Shown here: in pieces, positions 54,517 to 62,627 of the stretch
Layout: each line of letters begins with the position of its first letter
How positions within the stretch are numbered: the first letter of the stretch is position 1
From: Rhodobiaceae bacterium
GTDB lineage: Bacteria; Pseudomonadota; Alphaproteobacteria; Parvibaculales; Parvibaculaceae
DNA length: 64,000 nt
Direction: 5' to 3'
NCBI GenBank assembly: GCA_021404525.1
Contig: JAAWWE010000003.1
Span: 1-64,000 of the forward strand
Notes under the pieces: model-generated
What the model saw: the letters and a program-made list of their open reading frames with translations, nothing else
What the model was told of the DNA's origin: nothing
Databases searched by the model: none
Position numbers and translations under genes: made by a program

Positions 54517-55274
54517 CCGCAGTCAGTGTGCGCAATCTCTGGATGGAATATGGAAACCAGATCGTGCTGGAGCGCATCGACTTTGATGTCGCCCCTCATT
54601 CTTTCGTTTCGCTGGTGGGACCATCGGGCTGTGGGAAGTCGACCTTCCTTCGCCTGTTGCTCAGTCAGGAGCACGCAACACGAGGCGAAATTCTTGTTGA
54701 TGGCGCGCCGCTGGCGCCCAACCCGGAGCCTGACCGGGGGGTTGTCTTTCAGAAATATTCGGTCTTTCCGCACCTCACCGCCTTAGACAATGTGATGCTC
54801 GGCCTTGAGTTTGAGCGTGGTGGCTTGTCTGGTCGTCTTCATGGTCGCGCCCGGCGCCGTGCCCGGGAGGAGGCCATGGAATATCTTGAAGGTGTCGGGC
54901 TTGGCGACGCGGCGTCCAAATATCCTTCGGCACTTTCTGGGGGTATGCAGCAACGGCTTGCGATTGCTCAGGCCTTGATCAAAAAACCGCGCATTCTTTT
55001 GCTTGATGAGCCCTTTGGCGCACTCGACCCCGGCATCCGTTCAGAGGTGCATGACCTCATGTTGCGTTTGTGGTGGGAGACCAAGATGACCGTGTTCATG
55101 GTGACTCATGATTTGCGGGAAGCTTTTTATCTTGGCACGCGGGTGATTGCGTTTGATCGGGTGCGCAAGAGAGAAGAAGAGCTCGAGCGGTATGGTGCGA
55201 CGATTGCGTTTGATACGCCGTCCGATCCTGCACCGTTCGTAAAGGAGTTGGCCGCGAAGGATGTGGCGGCATGA
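54513..55274 (+). CDS. guanidine-operon ABC transporter ATPase
   Basis: 253 residues. Walker A GPSGCGKST, Q-loop VFQKYSVFPHL, signature LSGGMQQR, Walker B ILLLDEPFGALD and H-loop MVTHDLREAF are all intact. It energises the importer formed with the two preceding proteins. The coding end is followed directly by the guanidine-II hairpins. Confidence 0.93.
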   Translation: MTAVSVRNLWMEYGNQIVLERIDFDVAPHSFVSLVGPSGCGKSTFLRLLLSQEHATRGEILVDGAPLAPNPEPDRGVVFQKYSVFPHLTALDNVMLGLEFERGGLSGRLHGRARRRAREEAMEYLEGVGLGDAASKYPSALSGGMQQRLAIAQALIKKPRILLLDEPFGALDPGIRSEVHDLMLRLWWETKMTVFMVTHDLREAFYLGTRVIAFDRVRKREEELERYGATIAFDTPSDPAPFVKELAAKDVAA

Positions 55275-55285
55275 TGTTTGTTTCT

Positions 55286-55348
55286 CGCCGGGACGGCCCG
55301 GCGGCTGGTTGTGAGCCAGCCCATGAGACATGGCCCAGGACGACCTGG
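55286..55348 (+). promoter_or_regulatory. guanidine-II riboswitch (mini-ykkC class)
   Basis: Two hairpins with the diagnostic ACGR tetraloops: cgccggg-ACGG-cccggcg (55286-55303) and ccagg-ACGA-cctgg (55335-55348), with a linker that folds into a small stem (ggctgg / ccagcc). In this class two hairpins bind two guanidine molecules cooperatively and free the ribosome site. It sits between the ATPase gene and the first DUF1989 gene, whose ribosome site is at 55388. Confidence 0.85.
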
Positions 55349-55397
55349 TGCGTAGAGAGGCGGCAAAAAGACCGGCCTCTGCCAGATGGAGATGTCC

Positions 55398-56135
55398 ATG
55401 AAAGTCGACAAAGAGACCCATTTTAGCGAGGTGTTGCCTGGAGGCGCGCATTGGTCAATGACCATGAAGGCGGGGCTTGCCCTACGACTGACCGACCTCG
55501 AAGGGGGCGCCAATGTGGGGATGCTGTTTTACAACCCGCTCAATCCACTTGAACGGTACAACGCGCCAGATAGCCTTAAGTGCCAACACACGTTCAAGCT
55601 GACGAAGGGCAACTGCCTCTATTCGGACATGGGGCGCATTTTTTGTTCCATTGTTGAAGATAGTCTTGGCTGGCATGACACCGTCTGCGGAAATAGTACC
55701 CGTCAGATCATCGAGGATCGATGGGGCGCGACAAGCTACCAAGCCGCCCGCAATGAGCGGACGCAAAACGGGTTAGACAGTTTTCTCGTTGAAGCTGCCA
55801 AATATGGTCTCGGGAAAAAGGATCTCGCGGCCAATGTGAATTGGTTCAGCAAGGTAGCACCGAGTGCCGAGGGAGACCTGGCGTTTTGTTCTGATGCCTC
55901 TGCGGCGGGCGCTCAGGTAACGCTCCGTTTTGAGATGGACACGCTGGTGCTTTTTCATACGTGCCCCCATCCCCTGGATCCATCGCCGACCTATGAGCCG
56001 AAGCCTGTGAAGTTCGACGTCTTTGCCGCCGACCCCGTGGGCGAAGATGACTATTGCCGCACGTTCCGACCGGAAAATGGCCGGGGCTTTGAGAACACGG
56101 AGTTTTTCCAGCAAACATCCCCTGCGACTGCGTAA
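55398..56135 (+). CDS. DUF1989 protein, carboxyguanidine-deiminase subunit
   Basis: About 245 residues. Start ATG 55398 follows ggag at 55388; ATGs at 55386 and 55392 are in frame. It contains the DUF1989 pattern ALRLTDLEGGANVGMLFYNPLNPLERYN, here cited by its key GANVGMLFYN and NPLERYN parts, and FCSIVEDSLGWHDTVCG with Cys and His likely binding a metal. In operons with a guanidine carboxylase, two DUF1989 proteins act together to convert carboxyguanidine to allophanate. Which of CgdA/CgdB it is I cannot decide. Confidence 0.85.
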   Translation: MKVDKETHFSEVLPGGAHWSMTMKAGLALRLTDLEGGANVGMLFYNPLNPLERYNAPDSLKCQHTFKLTKGNCLYSDMGRIFCSIVEDSLGWHDTVCGNSTRQIIEDRWGATSYQAARNERTQNGLDSFLVEAAKYGLGKKDLAANVNWFSKVAPSAEGDLAFCSDASAAGAQVTLRFEMDTLVLFHTCPHPLDPSPTYEPKPVKFDVFAADPVGEDDYCRTFRPENGRGFENTEFFQQTSPATA

Positions 56136-56150
56136 GGCAAGGAGAGCAAA

Positions 56151-56801
56151 ATGATCAAAGAAAGTGACCTTGATGTTGCTGCCGCTGCTTATCGTGAAAT
56201 TGTCGAGGCGGGTGCTTATTGGATGCACACCGTCAAGAAGGGTGAGGTTTTCCGCATCTTAGACCTTGAGGGAAACCAGGCGGCCGATACGCTGTTCTAC
56301 AACGCGCATGACCCGGCCGAGCGTTATAGCGCGGTCGATACCATCCGAGAGCAGGGCAATGTCTACCTGACGGCCGGGACGAAGCTCCGCTCGACGGAGG
56401 GCGCCGTTATGCTTGAGATTGTTGCCGATACGTGTGGGCGTCATGACACGTTGGGGGGTGCCTGTGCCACAGAGTCCAACACAGTGCGCTATGCCCACGA
56501 CACAAAATGCATGCATGCCTGTCGGGACAGCTGGCTGCTCGCGGTCGCGGAAAACGATCAATATGGCATGTCTAAGCGGGACATCACTCACAACATCAAT
56601 TTCTTCATGAATGTCCCTGTGACGCCGGAAGGTGGATTGACCTTCGAGGATGGCATCAGTGCGCCGGGCAAATATGTCGAAATGCGCGCTGAGATGGATG
56701 TCCTCGTGCTGATTTCCAATTGCCCGCAGCTGAACAATCCCTGCAATGCCTATAACCCGACCCCGATCGAAGTTCTGATCTGGGATGGCGTGTCTGACTG
56801 A
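56151..56801 (+). CDS. DUF1989 protein, second carboxyguanidine-deiminase subunit
   Basis: 216 residues. Similar phrases: [25 protein letters not shown] and [26 protein letters not shown], each with Cys/His residues suited to a metal site. It starts 15 bp after the first subunit and the pair overlaps in fold. Partner in the deiminase step between guanidine carboxylation and allophanate hydrolysis (established for this gene arrangement, not shown here). Confidence 0.85.
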   Translation: MIKESDLDVAAAAYREIVEAGAYWMHTVKKGEVFRILDLEGNQAADTLFYNAHDPAERYSAVDTIREQGNVYLTAGTKLRSTEGAVMLEIVADTCGRHDTLGGACATESNTVRYAHDTKCMHACRDSWLLAVAENDQYGMSKRDITHNINFFMNVPVTPEGGLTFEDGISAPGKYVEMRAEMDVLVLISNCPQLNNPCNAYNPTPIEVLIWDGVSD

Positions 56802-56831
56802 CAGTTTTGCGAGTTAAAGAAGTACCTCATC

Positions 56832-59800
56832 ATGTTCAAAACAGTTCTTGTCGCCAATCGAGGCGAAATCGCATGCCGGATTATCAAATCACTCAAAGCC
56901 CTGGGCCTGAAATCCGTTGCCATCTATTCAGAAGCGGACCGGCATTCACGGCATGTGCGCGAGGCTGATGAAGCCTATTGTGTGGGCCCGGCCGCTGTCT
57001 CTGACAGCTATCTTAACATCGAGAACATTTTGGTGGCCTGCGAGAAAAGCGGCGCGGAGGCGGTGCACCCGGGCTACGGGTTCTTAAGTGAAAGCGCTGA
57101 CTTTGCTGAACGCCTTGCTGAAAAGGGCATCACCTTTATTGGGCCCAAGCCCAAACAGCTGCGTGAGTTTGGGACAAAACACACGGCGCGTGCACTTGCA
57201 GAGAAAGCGGGTGTTCCCCTCTTGCCAGGGACAGGCTTGCTGTCTGATCTTGCTGAGGCGCTCTCTGCGGCTGCAAAGATTGGCTACCCCGTCATGTTGA
57301 AGAGTACCGCTGGTGGAGGCGGTATTGGACTCCAGTTGTGTGCGTCGGATGCTGAACTGGAGAAAGCCTTCGATACGGTTCGTCGCATGGGCGAGAATAA
57401 TTTTGGCAATGCAGGCGTTTTTCTTGAGAAATTTGTCAGCGAAGCCCGTCACATTGAGGTGCAAATATTTGGTGATGGTGCGGGCAACGTTGTCACGCTT
57501 GGAGAGCGGGATTGTTCGCTTCAGCGCCGCAATCAGAAGGTTGTCGAGGAAACGCCCGCGCCCGGTCTCTCTGAAACGCAGCGTGACGCTCTTTCTGATG
57601 CGGCGCGGCGTCTGGGAGAGCTGGTTGAATATGCCTCAGCTGGCACCGTCGAATTCATCTACGGCACGCAAGAGGGCAAATTCTACTTCTTGGAGGTGAA
57701 CACCCGGCTGCAGGTGGAGCATGGTGTGACCGAAGAGGTCTTCGGCGTCGACTTGGTTGAATGGATGGTCAAGCAGGCAGGCGGCACGATGCACCCCCTC
57801 AAAGAGTTTGATCTGGTGTCGAGCGGCGCGGCCATTGAGGTGCGGATCAATGCGGAAGATCCCGCCCGCAACTTCCAACCCAGCGCTGGTCGCCTGACAG
57901 ATGTGACGTTTGACAAGAATGCCAGGGTTGATGGTTGGATTGAGACAGGGACGGTGATCACCTCCCATTATGACTCTCTGATCGCCAAGCTTATTGTCAA
58001 AGGGCGTGATAGAGAGGCGGCTTTGGCGCGCCTTCGCGGCGCACTTTCGTGCACCTCCCTTTATGGCATTGAGACCAATCTGGATTATCTCGCGACCATT
58101 GTGGACACGGACATGTTCTCAGAGGGGCGTGTGAGCACAAAGGTGCTGGCAGATTTTGACTATCAACCGCCGCGTATAGAGGTTCTATCGCCGGGTGCGC
58201 AGACAAGTGTGCAGGATTTTCCGGGTCGTATTGGATATTGGGCGGTGGGTGTGCCGCCAAGCGGGCCCATGGATGACTTCTCCTTTCAACTTGCAAACTG
58301 TCTGGTGGGGAATCCGAGCACTGCAGCAGGGCTAGAATGCGCGCTGTCCGGTCCCAGCCTGCGCTTCAATGCGCCGGCGGTGATTGCGCTTACGGGCGCT
58401 GAGATGACGGCGACACTTGATGACCGTCCGGTGCCTTATTGGGAACCTGTCCAGGTTTCGGCTGGGGAGACATTGCATTTGGGGGCGATCGACGGTGCCG
58501 GCAACCGTACCTATCTTGCGGTCCGCCATGGGCTGGATGTGCCCCTGCATCTTGGGAGCCGTTCGACTTTTATTCTTGGCGGGTTTGGCGGTCATGGAAC
58601 GGGGCCGTTGAAGACAGGTGACGTCCTGCGCATCAATCGCGATGGGGCAAGCGATGCGCCGCTGGCGACAGTGGAGCCTCAGAACCGTCCGGCGCTTACC
58701 AAGGAGTGGGAGATCGGTGTTCTTTATGGCCCGCATGGCGCGCCAGACTTTTTCACCGAAAAGGATATCGAGACTCTCTTTCAGTCCTCCTATGAAGTGC
58801 ATTTCAATAGTGCGCGAACCGGGGTGCGGTTGATTGGGCCCAAGCCGGACTGGGCCCGTGAAGATGGTGGTGAGGCGGGTCTCCACCCATCCAACATTCA
58901 TGATAATGCCTATGCGATTGGCACAATCGACTTCACCGGCGATATGCCCATCATTCTGGGCCCCGATGGTCCAAGCCTTGGCGGGTTCGTGTGTCCGGCA
59001 ACCATCGCAGATGCAGAGCGCTGGAAAATGGGGCAGCTTCGTCCCGGCGACAAGGTGCGGTTTGTTTCCCTGTCCGCCGACGAGGCCGCGTTGCTGCAGG
59101 AGGAACGGCGGCAGGTCCTTCGAGCGCCGCAGACTGGTTCAGGTACGCGCGGTGTGTCCCCGGCAAAAGCGCCAACGACAACGAGGCGCCCCTCGGCCAT
59201 TCTGGCGCGTGGCCAGACGAATGGCATCGATATTGTCTATCGACGCGCCGGCGACTCCTATTTGTTGGTCGAGATGGGCGCGCTGGTCCTGGATCTGAAG
59301 TTACGTTTGCAGGTGACGGCGTTGATGTCCTGGTTGGAAGCAGAAGCGCCCGACGGCATTGTCGACCTCACACCAGGTATTCGTTCCTTACAGGTGCATT
59401 ATGACCCGACATGCCTCTCGACGACGCGATTGCTGGATATGTTGCGCCGGGCCGAAGGTGAAATGGAGCGCGCTGAAGATCTCACCGTGCCGAGCCGTGT
59501 GGTGCATTTGCCGCTTAGCTGGAGAGATGAGCAGGCGGAACTTGCTATGCGCAAGTATCAAGAGCTTGTCCGGGAGGATGCACCTTGGTGTCCGTCTAAT
59601 GTTGAGTTTATCCGTCGCATAAACGGCCTGCCGGATGAGCAAGCGGTCAAAGACATTATCTTTGATGCAGATTACCTCGTGCTGGGTTTGGGCGATGTCT
59701 ATTTGGGGGCCCCTGTTGCCACGCCTATCGATCCTCGCCACCGGCTCGTTACGACAAAATACAACCCTGCGCGTACCTGGACGCCTGAGAATGCGGTGGG

Positions 59801-60455
59801 TATCGGCGGCGCTTATATGTGTATCTATGGCATGGAAGGACCCGGCGGGTACCAACTGTTTGGCCGTACACTACAGGTTTGGAGTACCTGGCAACAAAGA
59901 GGGAGTTTTGCAGCCGGTAAACCGTGGCTTCTCCGTTTCTTTGACCGGATCAAATTTTTCCCTGTCTCACCGGAAGAATTGACTGAAGCACGGGACGCTT
60001 TTCCGCATGGGGCCTACAAAATTGATGTCGAAGAAGACAGTTTCAACCTCGCACAGCATGACGCCATGTTGGCAGACGAACAGGAGTCCATTCTCAAATT
60101 CAAAGAAACACAGCAGTCTGCTTTTGAAGCTGAACGGCAACGATGGCGCGATCAGGGCATAAATGCAGAGGTTATTGAGGAAGCTTTTGCGCTGGAGGAG
60201 CCTGACATCAATATTCCCGATGGGGGCTCTGTGGTGGAAGCTGCTCTTCCAGGCAGCGTTTGGAAGGTTTTGGTGGAGCCGGGACAGTCCGTTGAAGCGG
60301 GCGAGGCTGTCATCATCCTGGAGAGCATGAAGATGGAGCTTGAGGTTGCCGCGCCGCAAGGCGGCGTTGTGCATGAAGTGCTCTGTAAACCAGGCCAAAC
60401 GGTTGATCCGGGACAGGCTGTGCTGGTGATGGCCGGCGTCGCGGAGGCAGGTTGA
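56832..60455 (+). CDS. urea/guanidine carboxylase, biotin-dependent
   Basis: 1207 residues: biotin carboxylase (residues 1-450: LVANRGEIACRIIKSL, ATP-grasp GGGGIGLQL), carboxyltransferase of the KipA/KipI (AHS) type (about 455-1080), and C-terminal biotinyl domain with the modified Lys near 1167 (ESMKMELEV). It carboxylates guanidine or urea with HCO3- and ATP. The riboswitch context and two DUF1989 partners point to guanidine; the substrate-deciding residue was not tested here. Confidence 0.93.
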   Translation: MFKTVLVANRGEIACRIIKSLKALGLKSVAIYSEADRHSRHVREADEAYCVGPAAVSDSYLNIENILVACEKSGAEAVHPGYGFLSESADFAERLAEKGITFIGPKPKQLREFGTKHTARALAEKAGVPLLPGTGLLSDLAEALSAAAKIGYPVMLKSTAGGGGIGLQLCASDAELEKAFDTVRRMGENNFGNAGVFLEKFVSEARHIEVQIFGDGAGNVVTLGERDCSLQRRNQKVVEETPAPGLSETQRDALSDAARRLGELVEYASAGTVEFIYGTQEGKFYFLEVNTRLQVEHGVTEEVFGVDLVEWMVKQAGGTMHPLKEFDLVSSGAAIEVRINAEDPARNFQPSAGRLTDVTFDKNARVDGWIETGTVITSHYDSLIAKLIVKGRDREAALARLRGALSCTSLYGIETNLDYLATIVDTDMFSEGRVSTKVLADFDYQPPRIEVLSPGAQTSVQDFPGRIGYWAVGVPPSGPMDDFSFQLANCLVGNPSTAAGLECALSGPSLRFNAPAVIALTGAEMTATLDDRPVPYWEPVQVSAGETLHLGAIDGAGNRTYLAVRHGLDVPLHLGSRSTFILGGFGGHGTGPLKTGDVLRINRDGASDAPLATVEPQNRPALTKEWEIGVLYGPHGAPDFFTEKDIETLFQSSYEVHFNSARTGVRLIGPKPDWAREDGGEAGLHPSNIHDNAYAIGTIDFTGDMPIILGPDGPSLGGFVCPATIADAERWKMGQLRPGDKVRFVSLSADEAALLQEERRQVLRAPQTGSGTRGVSPAKAPTTTRRPSAILARGQTNGIDIVYRRAGDSYLLVEMGALVLDLKLRLQVTALMSWLEAEAPDGIVDLTPGIRSLQVHYDPTCLSTTRLLDMLRRAEGEMERAEDLTVPSRVVHLPLSWRDEQAELAMRKYQELVREDAPWCPSNVEFIRRINGLPDEQAVKDIIFDADYLVLGLGDVYLGAPVATPIDPRHRLVTTKYNPARTWTPENAVGIGGAYMCIYGMEGPGGYQLFGRTLQVWSTWQQRGSFAAGKPWLLRFFDRIKFFPVSPEELTEARDAFPHGAYKIDVEEDSFNLAQHDAMLADEQESILKFKETQQSAFEAERQRWRDQGINAEVIEEAFALEEPDINIPDGGSVVEAALPGSVWKVLVEPGQSVEAGEAVIILESMKMELEVAAPQGGVVHEVLCKPGQTVDPGQAVLVMAGVAEAG

Positions 60456-60456
60456 T

Positions 60457-62247
60457 ATGGATGAGGTTGATCTCCAAATTGATGCTTTGCGTGAAGCCTA
60501 TGCTCAACGCGCACTAGACCCCGAACGGGTGATTGAAACGGTCTATGATCGAATTGAGGCATGCGCCGACAAAGCCGTATGGATTTCGCTGGTACCCCGC
60601 GCTGACGCGTTGGCGGCGGCTGTTGCTCTCAAGGACAGAGACGGGTCTGACAGGACACTCCCGCTTTATGGCATTCCCTTTGCCGTCAAAGACAATATTG
60701 ACTGCAAGGACCTTCCGACAACGGCGGGTTGCCCGTCTTATGCGTACTCGCCGGCACAGGACGCAACAGTCGTGGCACGGCTGCGCGCCGCAGGGGCGAT
60801 CCTGATCGGGAAAACGAATTTGGACCAATTTGCCACCGGGCTTGTTGGCACGCGGTCGCCCTATGGAGCGCCGCGCTCAGTCTTTAACGAGGACTATATT
60901 TCCGGTGGATCGAGCAGTGGCTCGGCCGTTGCCGTGGCGCGGGGTCTTGTTTCCTTTGCGCTCGGTACGGACACAGCTGGGTCCGGTCGGGTGCCGGCCG
61001 CCTTCAACAATCTGGTCGGGTATAAGCCAACGTTAGGACTGGGAAGTACCAGAGGCGTGGTGCCTGCCTGTCGCACATTGGATTGTGTGAGCGTGTTTAC
61101 GGCGTCCTGCGGTGATGCGGCGATCGTTAAGGGTGTTATCGAAGGGTTCGATGCAGGCGATCCTTTTTCCCGACGGTCCGTTGTTCGACCCCTCGCTGGA
61201 AAGACCTTTCAATTTGGCGTCCTTGATGATCAGAGCCGCGACTTTAAAGGTGATGCCGGTGTTGCGGCGCTCTATGACCAAGCTGTTGAGAATATGCGTG
61301 AGCTTGGCGGCACGCCGGTCCCGATTGATTACACGCCGTTTCGAAAGGCTGCCGAGCTCTTATATGCGGGACCGTGGGTTGCCGAACGATATGCAGCTGT
61401 CGGGACCCATATTGAAACAGGTGGCGATGACATTGATCCCACGGTCGCCGGCATTGTGCTTGGGGGAAAAGTGGCGTCGGCGAGTGATGCTTTTCGAGGA
61501 CAGTATAGACTTGCCGACTACCGGCGGGTGATTGATGAGATCTGGCGCCGAATTGATCTGCTGCTTCTGCCCACAACGCCGACGACCTATCGCATTGACG
61601 AGATAGCGACAGACCCTGTGGGTCTTAACGCCAACCTTGGGCTCTATACCAATTTCGTCAACCTCACTGATTGTGCAGCGGTCGCGGTTCCTGCCGGGTT
61701 TCGAGAGGGGTTGCCAGCGGGGGTCACGCTTATTGGCCCGGCGTTCACAGATGATGGATTGCTCTGGCTTGGCGACAGGCTGCACAAGACAATTGGAGAA
61801 GGATTGAAAGCGGGCGCGACCGACCATCTGCTCTCTTCCTACCCTGTTGAATCGGTACAGGGGGTTGAGCTTGCTGTCGTTGGTGCACATTTGTCGGACC
61901 AACCACTTAATGGGCAATTGACGGATCGCGGCGCCAAACTTGTTCAGTCTACGCAGACTGCTGCAACCTATGGCCTGTTCGCTCTTGCTGACACGGCACC
62001 GCCAAAACCTGGATTGGTGCGTCGGGTGGAAGGCGGCGGCCCGATCGACGTTGAAGTCTGGTCTTTGTCAGAAGAGGCGTTTGGTTCTTTCACCGCCGAG
62101 GTGCCTGCGCCTCTCGCGATTGGCAATGTGGAACTTAGTGACGGACGGTGGGTAAAGGGATTTGTTTGTGAGCCTGTTGGGTTGGAAGGTGCCCGTGACA
62201 TTACGGCATTTGGTGGTTGGCGTGCTTATCTGACAGCGTGTGCCTAG
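60457..62247 (+). CDS. atzF: allophanate hydrolase
   Basis: 596 residues. N-terminal amidase with the Ser-cisSer-Lys triad: K78 (GIPFAVKDN), the SGGSSSGS loop (149-156) and S176 (TDTAGSGRVP). The C-terminal ~150 residues form the second domain that completes decarboxylation in full-length AtzF. It turns allophanate into two ammonia and two CO2 overall. Begins 1 bp after the carboxylase stop, last gene of the operon and of unit 2. Confidence 0.92.
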   Translation: MDEVDLQIDALREAYAQRALDPERVIETVYDRIEACADKAVWISLVPRADALAAAVALKDRDGSDRTLPLYGIPFAVKDNIDCKDLPTTAGCPSYAYSPAQDATVVARLRAAGAILIGKTNLDQFATGLVGTRSPYGAPRSVFNEDYISGGSSSGSAVAVARGLVSFALGTDTAGSGRVPAAFNNLVGYKPTLGLGSTRGVVPACRTLDCVSVFTASCGDAAIVKGVIEGFDAGDPFSRRSVVRPLAGKTFQFGVLDDQSRDFKGDAGVAALYDQAVENMRELGGTPVPIDYTPFRKAAELLYAGPWVAERYAAVGTHIETGGDDIDPTVAGIVLGGKVASASDAFRGQYRLADYRRVIDEIWRRIDLLLLPTTPTTYRIDEIATDPVGLNANLGLYTNFVNLTDCAAVAVPAGFREGLPAGVTLIGPAFTDDGLLWLGDRLHKTIGEGLKAGATDHLLSSYPVESVQGVELAVVGAHLSDQPLNGQLTDRGAKLVQSTQTAATYGLFALADTAPPKPGLVRRVEGGGPIDVEVWSLSEEAFGSFTAEVPAPLAIGNVELSDGRWVKGFVCEPVGLEGARDITAFGGWRAYLTACA

Positions 62248-62627
62248 GAGAGGTGGTGCCGCACTTTGTCACCTAGCTGTGGTGTGCGGTGCTGAGCAGT
62301 AAGGTCAAAACCTGCATGCTTTTCTACGCACTCTCATATTTCAATCCAAATACCCTATATAAATCAATTGTGTAGCAAAGGTGCGTTTCGGCTCATAGCC
62401 TGAAGGGCCGTGATGATTGGGAAATCATCCAGTGGATCATTTCCCCGAGGGGTGATTCAAACCCACTCCCCGCAACCAAAGAAAAGCCCTTGGTGCTTCA
62501 CGCATCAGGGGTTTTTTGTTTTCGCAAGCAATTCTATTGGTGGTAGACAAAGTGACCAGTCTGGGGGGAACCACTGCTTTCCAGTGGACGTGCGGCGCGC
62601 GGGGCTGGCCAAGGAAATACGAGTAAT
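62248..62627. other. right junction of unit 2
   Basis: No protein gene. Contains the string tatataaatcaat (62355-62367) as at the right end of unit 1, a gctacaca-type motif on the minus strand (62369-62376), repeat copy 3, and the start region of the surface-protein gene. No clear terminator for the allophanate hydrolase gene was seen. Confidence 0.6.
62390..62516 (+). repeat. direct repeat copy 3: diverged tRNA-fMet 3' half with inserted hairpin
   Basis: ggctcatagcctgaagg matches copies 1 and 2, then an insertion includes the near-perfect inverted repeat gggaaatcatcc / ggatcatttccc (62419-62445) before gattcaaacccactccccgc-aacca and the same terminator with changes (cacgcatcaggggtttttt). 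Outermost copy, hence probably the oldest attR. The encoded tRNA fragment is not functional. Confidence 0.8.

Larger units (their letters stand above)
37432..62389. mobile_element. putative integrated unit 2 (about 25 kb): nitrate and guanidine assimilation island
   Basis: All genes from nasT to the allophanate hydrolase lie between tRNA-like repeat copies 2 and 3. The right edge repeats the context of unit 1's right edge (tatataaatcaat, a gctacaca motif as tgtgtagc at 62369, then ttcggctcata). No integrase, relaxase or transposase is present. The unit is best viewed as an ancient island or cis-mobilisable element whose cargo has become resident. Confidence 0.5.

Noticed and set aside
33991-62516. 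Integrase or relaxase gene for the tRNA-linked units
   Set aside because: No protein in the interval shows tyrosine or serine recombinase, transposase or relaxase motifs.
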